Source of the DNA: Akkermansia muciniphila
GTDB taxonomy: Bacteria > Verrucomicrobiota > Verrucomicrobiia > Opitutales > Opitutaceae
Assembly: GCA_945888375.1 (NCBI GenBank)
Contig: CAMCZZ010000001.1
Coordinates: forward strand, 124,001 to 188,000
Direction of reading: 5' to 3'
DNA length: 64,000 nucleotides
Positions 57,686 to 64,000 of this stretch are shown piece by piece. The notes beneath the pieces are model-generated. The model was not told where the DNA came from. It saw nothing but the letters and a program-made list of their open reading frames with translations, and did no database searches. The position numbers and the translations under genes were made by a program. Within the stretch, counting starts at the first letter, position 1, and each line of letters begins with the position of its first letter.

Positions 57686-58441
57686 ATGAAAACTAGCCTT
57701 GCCCGAAATCCTGCCACCCGCAGCGGCTTCACCCTGATCGAAATGATTGGCGTGCTGGCCATCATCGGTGTTCTCGCCGCCGTCGTGGCTCCTCGCGTGA
57801 TTGAGACCATCCGCGACGCGAAGGTCACCTCCGCGATCTCTTCTGCCACCTCCGCCAAGTCCGCCGCTTTAAATTATTATCAACGTTACGACGCTTTCCT
57901 CACCAACACCGAGGCTCAGGCTGCCACCGTCCCCGCTTCTGTCGTCCTGCCCGCAGGCGTCGGCAGTAACTATCGTAATTTCGGCGACGTGCTTCAGTAT
58001 CAGGAAGGTTTTGTCGAGCAGGTGAAGCTCCCCATCGGTCGCACCAAGACCGATGGCGCTGCCTCCAATCAAACCTGGATGATCGGTTGCGTAAGCCTTG
58101 CGGCTGATGGCACCGGGACGCTGACCACCTCGCCAGGCTCTCAGACTCTAGCCGGTTATGGCAGCGCCGGCAAATTGTTCAAATCCGCCAACAAGGGCAC
58201 GATGGTGCTCTATTATTATGTCCCTGCCCTCACCCTGCAGCAAGCGGCCTCGCTCGCGACCAAGGTAAACGGGCCCTTCCCCAATACCGTCTCCGGTGAC
58301 CAGGCTATTGTTAATCTTACGCTTGATGGAACGATGTCCGGTCCCTCGGAAACCTGGTATCAGGGTGCCAATGTTTTCTTTAAGGCCAGCGTCGAGTTCC
58401 CCGGCTATTACGACGCCTTCATGTATATTTCTCACATCTGA
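57686..58441 (+). CDS. Prepilin-like protein, first gene of a T2SS/pilus-type operon
   Basis: 251 residues. The leader ends ATRSG|FTLIEMIGVLAIIGVLAAVVAPRVIETIRDAKV, with Gly before the cut and Glu at mature position 5. The mature part is larger than a GspG pseudopilin and rich in Ala, Gly and Thr. The 5' leader holds a run of eight C (57672-57679) six bases before the ATG in an otherwise AT-rich leader, so expression could vary by slippage. It heads the set of motor genes that follow by 36 bases. Confidence 0.9.
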   Translation: MKTSLARNPATRSGFTLIEMIGVLAIIGVLAAVVAPRVIETIRDAKVTSAISSATSAKSAALNYYQRYDAFLTNTEAQAATVPASVVLPAGVGSNYRNFGDVLQYQEGFVEQVKLPIGRTKTDGAASNQTWMIGCVSLAADGTGTLTTSPGSQTLAGYGSAGKLFKSANKGTMVLYYYVPALTLQQAASLATKVNGPFPNTVSGDQAIVNLTLDGTMSGPSETWYQGANVFFKASVEFPGYYDAFMYISHI

Positions 58442-58477
58442 AAGTGAATTATCCTGCGGACTTTTCCGTTTCTCTCA

Positions 58478-60199
58478 GTGGATGAATTGGTGCGCCAGTC
58501 CCCCGCCTCTCTGGGCGACTGGCTTCTCGCCCAGAAACTAGTCACTTCTGCGCAGTTACAATTGGCGGAACGAGAGGCCTCGCGACAGAATCTGCCCCTC
58601 GTCGAGGTGATGGCGCGACTCGGCCTGGCCACTGATGCCGAGCTCGCGAGTTATCGTGCACACCGTGGCTCGGTCAGGACGGCGATCGAGTTTTTGGGCG
58701 GAGGACAGCAGCAGGAACTCGGTTTGCGCCGCCTCGCGCTTCCGGACGATCTCCGCACCTTATTTCCTGAAAAGCTTTGCACGCTGCACGACGTTATCCC
58801 GGTCGCGCGTAAAGAGGGCGTGCTTTGGGTTGCAATGGCCAACCCTTTCGATCTGCCCACGCTTCGCAAGCTGGAGCAGATCGCGGGGATGACGGTCGAG
58901 CCCCTGCCCGGCGCGGTATCCGACCTGCGCCTTGCCATTAGCCGCAACTACTCCAGCCGTGATGAACTTCACACTGCGGTGGGAGAGTTTCTTCGAATGG
59001 ATCAAGCCCTGCTCCACCGGCAGGCACAGGACGACCCCCCGATGATCCGGCTGGCGCAACAGCTTCTGCTGCACGCCGCTGTGCGCGAGGCCAGCGACGT
59101 TCATATACACCCCGAGCAGCGTTTTCTGCGGGTCCGACTGAGGGTGGACGGGATGCTTGAGGAGGGTTTGCTTTTGCCCGCAGGTATCCGCGTCGCCCTC
59201 ACCGCCCGTTTCAAGATCCTTGCTGGCATGGATGTGGCCGAGGACCGTCTGCCCCAGGATGGACGCATCGAATTTGAGGTTGGCGGCCAAAGTATCGACG
59301 TTCGCGTTTCCACCCTGCCTTCCTGTCACGGAGAAAGTCTGGTGATGCGTTTGCTGGACCGATCGCGCGTTCGCCTGGACTTGAATTACCTCGGTTTTTC
59401 TGGCCAGCACCAGGTTGAGCTTTCCTCGGTCATCGCAAGGCCCCACGGCGTTTTTCTGGTAACCGGTCCGACCGGCTCGGGTAAAACCACCACGCTCTAC
59501 ACGCTCCTTGGCATGATCGATGCCGAGGCGCGCAGCGTATTCACACTGGAGGACCCGATTGAATACCGGCTGCCGCTAGTGCGGCAGACTCAGGTGCGCG
59601 AGGATATCGGCCTGACCTTCTCCGCCGGGCTCCGCACTCTGCTGCGGCAGGATCCCGATGTCATCCTGGTGGGTGAGACGCGCGATCGTGAGACGGCCGA
59701 GCTGATGATCCGGGCCGCGCTTACCGGCCATCTCGTGCTTTCCACCCTGCACACCAACGATGCGCTTGGTGCCGTGCCCCGCCTTGCTGATCTGGGCGTG
59801 CCCCACTACTTGCTCGCCGGCTGCCTGCTTGGCGTCAGCGCCCAGCGTCTCGTCCGCCGTCTGTGCTCTGTATGCCGCGAACCCTACGCCCCTGATCCGA
59901 CGCATTGGCGCGCGGTGGCTGGTGAAGAAATCCCGCCCGCCCGTTTGTTCCGGCCGGCCGGGTGTCCGGCCTGCGCCCAGGCCGGTTATCGCGGACGACT
60001 CAGCATTACGGAAATCCTTCTGGTCGACACCGCTTTTAGTGCGCTCGTCGAGCGCCAGGCTTCTCGGTCCGAAATGAAGGCGCTGATACGTTCACGCGGG
60101 GTGCCGCTTATGCGGGACGACGGTCTGGCCAAGGCCTGCGAGGGCCTGACTACTCCGGAGGAAATCTCCCGGGTGACATCGCTCTCGTTGGAGGACTGA
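58478..60199 (+). CDS. gspE: Type II secretion/type IV pilus assembly ATPase, GspE/PilB family
   Basis: 573 residues from GTG 58478. An N-terminal T2SSE_N-like region (LGDWLLAQKLVTSAQLQLAEREASRQNLPLVEVMARLGLATDAELASY) precedes the ATPase. Walker A is VTGPTGSGKTTTLYTLL near residue 328, the Asp box is EDPIEYRLPLVRQTQV, and Walker B is DPDVILVGETRDRETAELM followed by a His box TGHLVLSTLHTNDALGAVPRL. A tetracysteine zinc motif (CSVCREPY ... CPACAQAGY) lies near the C-terminus. It drives assembly of the pseudopilus at the cytoplasmic membrane, together with GspF five bases downstream. Confidence 0.97.
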   Translation: MDELVRQSPASLGDWLLAQKLVTSAQLQLAEREASRQNLPLVEVMARLGLATDAELASYRAHRGSVRTAIEFLGGGQQQELGLRRLALPDDLRTLFPEKLCTLHDVIPVARKEGVLWVAMANPFDLPTLRKLEQIAGMTVEPLPGAVSDLRLAISRNYSSRDELHTAVGEFLRMDQALLHRQAQDDPPMIRLAQQLLLHAAVREASDVHIHPEQRFLRVRLRVDGMLEEGLLLPAGIRVALTARFKILAGMDVAEDRLPQDGRIEFEVGGQSIDVRVSTLPSCHGESLVMRLLDRSRVRLDLNYLGFSGQHQVELSSVIARPHGVFLVTGPTGSGKTTTLYTLLGMIDAEARSVFTLEDPIEYRLPLVRQTQVREDIGLTFSAGLRTLLRQDPDVILVGETRDRETAELMIRAALTGHLVLSTLHTNDALGAVPRLADLGVPHYLLAGCLLGVSAQRLVRRLCSVCREPYAPDPTHWRAVAGEEIPPARLFRPAGCPACAQAGYRGRLSITEILLVDTAFSALVERQASRSEMKALIRSRGVPLMRDDGLAKACEGLTTPEEISRVTSLSLED

Positions 60200-60204
60200 G
60201 CCCA

Positions 60205-61422
60205 ATGCCTCTTTTTCGCTACGTCGCCGCAACCGCTTCCGGAAACAAGGAATCAGGCACGGTCTTTGCAGAGTCGGAAAGCCGTCTTGAGGAAATCCTT
60301 TCCAGTCGTAGTCTTGAGCTGGTGCGGGCCATACCGAAGAACAGCGGGGTCGCGGCCTCCCCCCGCCGTCTCGGTTCGGCTGCCAAGCTTCCGCCCGCGG
60401 AGCTGGCCAATTTTTTCTTTCGCCTCGGCATTCAGCTTCGCGCCGGCGTCAACCTGCTCGACGCGCTCGCCGAGGTGGATGAGCAGGCGGATAGCAAGAC
60501 GTCCGAGATTTGTGCCGCGCTCGCCGAAACCGTGCGGGGTGGCGCACCGCTGAGCGAGGGAATGGCGGCGTTCCCCCGGGTGTTCCCCGGGCATATCCGG
60601 ATGGTGGTCCGGGTGGGCGAACGCAGCGGCCGCATGGCCGAGAATTGCATCGAGCTCCGCAGCTACATCGAGTGGATGGAGAAAAACTGGAAGGATTTCC
60701 GCCAAGCGATGATTTACCCTGCCACGCTGGCCTGTGCGCTCGTAGCCTTTGTCTTTATCGCGCTGCGGTTCATCTTTCCCGTGATCGTAAATCTCCTGCG
60801 CGAACTGGAGGTGCCGCTGCCGTTCATAACCCGGTTGCTTATTGTCGCCAGCGACTTTGTCGTCGCGCAATGGCATGTGATCCTCGCCGCCGCGGTTTTG
60901 GCCCCGGTTGCGTTTCGCTTGTTGCGTAAACACTCCACGGCCTTCGCCACCTGGACGGATGGCCTTATTTTTCGCATACCCTGGCTTGGCGAAGTCGTGC
61001 GGGCCGTCTGTGTCGCCCGTTTTTTGCGCAATTTCGTGCTCATGCTCCAGGCCGGGGTGATTATTACCGAGTCCCTTGATGCGGGGGCAGATGTCGTGGG
61101 CAACCGTGTTCTCGAGGGCGGCATACGCCGCATCGGCCGCTCTGTCGCCAACGGCTCGAAGATGCACGAGTCGATGCGTTTTGAGCCGGACTTTCCCGGC
61201 ATCGTGCGCCAGATGGTGGCCGTCGGTGAGCAAACCGGTTCGCTCGACACCTGTTTGCGCGAGGTTGTCTCTTACTACGACGACGTCATCCCGCGTCGCA
61301 TCAAGACTTTCTTCAGTGTGCTGGAGCCGGTCCTCATCGTCTCCGGTCTCGTGATCGCGGCGGCGATCGCGGCCGCGGTTTTTCTCCCCCTTGTCAGCCT
61401 GATCAATGTCAAAGCCTATTGA
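60205..61422 (+). CDS. gspF: Type II secretion/type IV pilus inner-membrane platform, GspF/PilC family
   Basis: 405 residues. MPLFRYVAATASGNKESGTVFAESESRLEEILSSRSLEL is the usual GspF start. LANFFFRLGIQLRAGVNLLDALAEVDEQA and VARFLRNFVLMLQAGVIITESLDAGAD mark the two GspF domains, with membrane helices between and at the C-terminus (VLIVSGLVIAAAIAAAVFLPLVSLINV). Its end overlaps the next prepilin gene by 17 bases. It is a second GspF/PilC homolog, distinct from the one at 18080. Confidence 0.95.
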   Translation: MPLFRYVAATASGNKESGTVFAESESRLEEILSSRSLELVRAIPKNSGVAASPRRLGSAAKLPPAELANFFFRLGIQLRAGVNLLDALAEVDEQADSKTSEICAALAETVRGGAPLSEGMAAFPRVFPGHIRMVVRVGERSGRMAENCIELRSYIEWMEKNWKDFRQAMIYPATLACALVAFVFIALRFIFPVIVNLLRELEVPLPFITRLLIVASDFVVAQWHVILAAAVLAPVAFRLLRKHSTAFATWTDGLIFRIPWLGEVVRAVCVARFLRNFVLMLQAGVIITESLDAGADVVGNRVLEGGIRRIGRSVANGSKMHESMRFEPDFPGIVRQMVAVGEQTGSLDTCLREVVSYYDDVIPRRIKTFFSVLEPVLIVSGLVIAAAIAAAVFLPLVSLINVKAY

Positions 61423-62608
61423 GCCCCCGGCCCGCCTTTCACGCGGTTTCACCACGCTCGAGTTACTCGGCGTGCTGATGGTGATTGCGATTCTCGCGGC
61501 GGCCGTCGCGCCGAACGTGATCGGGCTCCTCAAGTCGCAAAAAATCCGGAGCGAGCAGGAAGCGGTTCAGGCTACTGGCTCGGCTCTGCGCACGGGCATC
61601 ATCCGGTCCCAGCGGCTTCCCTTGGATGACACGATCGCGGCGCCGACTGATCCCCAGGCCGACTGGGCCGAGTTGGCCGAGCTCGGCGGCGGGGGCGGCC
61701 GGCAGGGTATCTTGCGTCAAGTGGTGGACAACGACGGCAAGCTGGTCAGCGCGCGACGGCTTTTTCTTGCCCGACCCCGCCACGGCTGGCGTGGAGCCAC
61801 CTTCAACGAAATCACCGGTGACGGCACTCAGGCCGGTTGGCTGCCTGGCGGGCAGACCGGTCTTCGGCTCATTCTCCTCGGGACAGGTGATCGTCTTCTC
61901 CCTTTGCCGGAAACGCTTTCCGATGCCGCCTTCGACTGGCTTTGGGATGAATTCACCCCCGCTGCCGCCAGCGACGCGGTGTCGGCTAAGTTAGGGGATC
62001 ACGGGTTCGACCCAAAATGGAGCGGGCGGCGTTCGTTCGACCTCGCCATCGCCCGTATCGACCTGCGCGACCTCGTGGTGCCTGTCACGCTCGAGGCGCG
62101 CCGTCGGCTGACGCTTGAGTCGCCGCCACTGGAACTTGATTTTGCGGGGCCTCCGGGTGGCCCGCCCTCCTTTACCCTGACAATTCGCGGGGCTAGCGGC
62201 GTCAGCTTTTCCTACAAGACCCTGGGCGACACAGCCAGTGGTTTCAAACTCCAGCTCCAACTCGTCCACCCAGGTGAGCTCGATCGGGTCGTGTCGGAGG
62301 ATCTGTCGAAAATTCCTCCGGACCAAAAAAAAGTGGTGATCACGGCCGTGGCCTCCTCGGGCGCCGCCGCCTCGCACGAGCTCCCGGTGCCCTCCCTGGA
62401 GCGTCCGGTTTATGAGCTGGCGGCCAGCGTCGGCAGCAGCACTCCGTATTCACTGCAAAACGAGCAGACCGATCTGCTGCTTATGCGCGGACAGGAAGTC
62501 GGCCTCCGCAGTCATTCCGTCGATGGTGGTCAATTGGTCCGAACTTTTGTTGTGGAGCTGCCTTTTCGGCATTTTTACTTCAACGGCACAAGCTGGAGCC
62601 AGCGCTGA
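61406..62608 (+). CDS. Prepilin-like protein with large mature domain
   Basis: 400 residues. Leader ...ARLSRG|FTTLELLGVLMVIAILAAAVAPNVIGLLKSQ fits a class III signal with Glu at mature position 5. The mature domain is unusually large and includes a beta-rich C-terminal half (LTIRGASGVSFSYKTLGDTASGFKLQLQLVHPGE). It might be a minor pseudopilin or a tip protein carrying a binding domain. Overlaps gspF by 17 bases and precedes the 62612 gene by 3 bases, so it is part of the operon. Confidence 0.87.
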   Translation: MSKPIEPPARLSRGFTTLELLGVLMVIAILAAAVAPNVIGLLKSQKIRSEQEAVQATGSALRTGIIRSQRLPLDDTIAAPTDPQADWAELAELGGGGGRQGILRQVVDNDGKLVSARRLFLARPRHGWRGATFNEITGDGTQAGWLPGGQTGLRLILLGTGDRLLPLPETLSDAAFDWLWDEFTPAAASDAVSAKLGDHGFDPKWSGRRSFDLAIARIDLRDLVVPVTLEARRRLTLESPPLELDFAGPPGGPPSFTLTIRGASGVSFSYKTLGDTASGFKLQLQLVHPGELDRVVSEDLSKIPPDQKKVVITAVASSGAAASHELPVPSLERPVYELAASVGSSTPYSLQNEQTDLLLMRGQEVGLRSHSVDGGQLVRTFVVELPFRHFYFNGTSWSQR

Positions 62609-62611
62609 GTC

Positions 62612-63931
62612 ATGTCCCACTACCTCCTTATCTGGGACCACCCCGTTCTAGGGTTATGGCGAAAAGACCGTGGTGGCGCGCAGCTGGTGGCCGAAGCGCA
62701 GGCCGAAACCGTCGAGGAGGTGATTGGCTTTATCGAGCACGCGCCGATCGCAGGCCTCGTCCTCACGCTCCGGGTCGCGGTGGATGCGACCTGGGTGGAG
62801 CAGCATCTGGAGCGGTTGCCGCCCGCGCGCGGCAAGCTCCTCGACGACCTCGTGCGGCGGCGGTTGGAGAAACGCGGCGGACCGGAAGCGGCCGACCACC
62901 ATTGGGCCTTGCGTCGCATGCCTGCGGACTATGGTCCGCCGACGCTCCGGCTCGTGGTGAGTTTACCGCCCGCCTTGAACACCGCGCTGGCCCGTTTTTG
63001 CGACCGGCATGGCGTCGCCCTGCTTGGCGTGCATAGCCTGGCGCTCGCGATTGGTATGGCGGTCCGGCCGGAGAACAAAGGTTTACGTGCTCTGCGTTTC
63101 GGCCTGGCCACGCACGTCGCCGCTTACGCCTCCGATGGTGCCCACCTCTACTCTATCCGCGCACCGGGGGAGGCTCCCGTTCCCGATGCCCTCGCTCGGG
63201 TGGCGAGGCGCCTGGCGCTTTTTGTGGATCAAGAGATCCACGAAAAAGGCGGTCAATTCTCCACGGCAACCGAGCTTGGCCCAAGTGAGGAAATCTCGGT
63301 TGACGAACTCTGGGCGGCCCTAGCCCGCGGCCCTGATTTGCTCCCCCGTCGTGTGCACCGGGCGCGTATTTTCTTTCGCGCCCGTCTTTTTGCGCTGGCG
63401 CTTGCCTTGCTGGCATTGGTTCCTGCGCTGGATTTTTTGAGTCGAGGTCTCTCCCGCCGCGCCGCTGCGGAGCTGGCCAGAGTCAGCGCTGAGGCCGAGA
63501 CGGTCGAGTCGGTGGTGCGGGCCCGCAAAGCCGAAACGGCACTCGCACTTCTGCGACGTCAGGGTGTGGTTGTCGATTTCGCCTCCGGCCGGGCGGCCGA
63601 TTTGGAAGCGCCCGCCGCGGACTCCCCCTTGCTGGTCGCCACCCATTTTGTTGCTTCCGTCGTTCCCGATACTCTTGAGTTGGATCGTATCAGCCTGCGT
63701 CTGGACCCGGCCGACCGCGCCATTCGCATCGTGCTCGCCGGCCGGCCATTAAAGCTGGAGACCAACGTGGATACCCAGCTGGACCTTTATTTGCGTGAGC
63801 TGGCTTACGCCTCGTTCAAGACCGTTGACGTCAAGCGTGAGATGCTGCGCGGCCGAGCCGGACGCTTTTCGGCGGCTGAATCCGCATCCCGGCAGTTTCA
63901 GATCGATTTAAAGTTAAAGGACCCGAAGTGA
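62612..63931 (+). CDS. PilM/PilN-like (GspL-type) assembly protein
   Basis: 439 residues. The first ~250 form a soluble domain placed where an actin-like PilM/GspL part would be (WALRRMPADYGPPTLRLVVSLPPALNTALARFCDRHGVALLGVHSLALAIG). One membrane helix follows near 255 (ARIFFRARLFALALALLALVPALDFLS), then a coiled-coil and PilN-like periplasmic part (AAAELARVSAEAETVESVVRARKAETALALL). This is the GspL arrangement; the actin motifs are weak, so the call is moderate. It anchors the secretion or pilus machine at the inner membrane. The next gene overlaps its stop by four bases. Confidence 0.6.
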   Translation: MSHYLLIWDHPVLGLWRKDRGGAQLVAEAQAETVEEVIGFIEHAPIAGLVLTLRVAVDATWVEQHLERLPPARGKLLDDLVRRRLEKRGGPEAADHHWALRRMPADYGPPTLRLVVSLPPALNTALARFCDRHGVALLGVHSLALAIGMAVRPENKGLRALRFGLATHVAAYASDGAHLYSIRAPGEAPVPDALARVARRLALFVDQEIHEKGGQFSTATELGPSEEISVDELWAALARGPDLLPRRVHRARIFFRARLFALALALLALVPALDFLSRGLSRRAAAELARVSAEAETVESVVRARKAETALALLRRQGVVVDFASGRAADLEAPAADSPLLVATHFVASVVPDTLELDRISLRLDPADRAIRIVLAGRPLKLETNVDTQLDLYLRELAYASFKTVDVKREMLRGRAGRFSAAESASRQFQIDLKLKDPK

Positions 63932-64000
63932 GACCGCGCCTGATTAGTTTTCTACGGTTCTTTTCCTCCTGGGGCGTGATCGCCTTGCTGGCGGCGTTCT
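63928..64000 (+). CDS. PilO/GspM-like membrane protein, 5' end only
   Basis: Partial, 24 codons visible from GTG 63928, which overlaps the preceding stop. The translated N-terminus is MRPRLISFLRFFSSWGVIALLAAF, a short basic segment followed by a membrane helix. Gene order (after a PilM/PilN-like gene) suggests PilO or GspM, but the window ends before any domain can be seen. Confidence 0.45.
   Translation, partial: MRPRLISFLRFFSSWGVIALLAAF

Overview
The window is chromosomal DNA of a GC-rich Gram-negative bacterium, most likely Verrucomicrobiota of the Opitutaceae type. The basis is a PEP-CTERM protein paired with a TIGR02597-type protein, a TonB/Btu cobalamin importer, type IV pilus/type II secretion genes, a bacterial deoxyhypusine-synthase-like protein, and few Shine-Dalgarno sequences. 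No phage, IS transposase or CRISPR array was seen.

Layout. 1-7.6 kb: a cobalamin region. A two-piece methionine synthase (MetH) on the minus strand is divergent from a cobalamin riboswitch followed by btuB-btuF-btuC-btuD. 7.7-11.7 kb: a secreted protein, a circularly permuted ATP-grasp protein, an alpha-E protein and a small secreted protein. A four-helix-bundle gene flanked by inverted repeats sits between the ATP-grasp and alpha-E genes. 12-17.5 kb: OGG1-type glycosylase, TIGR02597 protein, PEP-CTERM protein, TPR-like membrane protein, WYL-like secreted protein. 17.8 kb: tRNA-Gly(UCC). 18-20.7 kb: PilC-like protein and a degenerate NtrC-type regulator. 21-26.5 kb: carB, amidohydrolase, nadD, rsfS with a lysine-rich tail. 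26.6-27.5 kb: two nearly identical pilins and a terminator.

27.8-43 kb: an envelope polysaccharide/glycolipid locus. It has several GT-C-type membrane proteins, two GT2 enzymes, a methyltransferase-GT2 fusion, a second methyltransferase, and rmlA/rmlB. 43-57.5 kb: housekeeping genes. These are a VTT/DedA protein, xseA, a DUF255 thioredoxin-domain protein, an HtrA protease, prs, a pyrimidine-nucleoside phosphorylase, an ABC-F ATPase, the deoxyhypusine-synthase-like protein, a Nudix hydrolase, a HAD nucleotidase and an amidase. 57.7-64 kb: a tightly packed pseudopilus/T2SS-like operon (prepilin, GspE, GspF, second prepilin, PilM/N-like, PilO/GspM-like start) that runs off the right edge.

The most unusual items are the four-helix-bundle cassette with its inverted repeats, the split metH, the NtrC-like regulator that has lost GAFTGA and Walker B acidic residues, two families of intergenic repeats, and the RsfS tail. 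All coordinates come from reading the sequence; no homology search was run, so family names rest on motif recognition.
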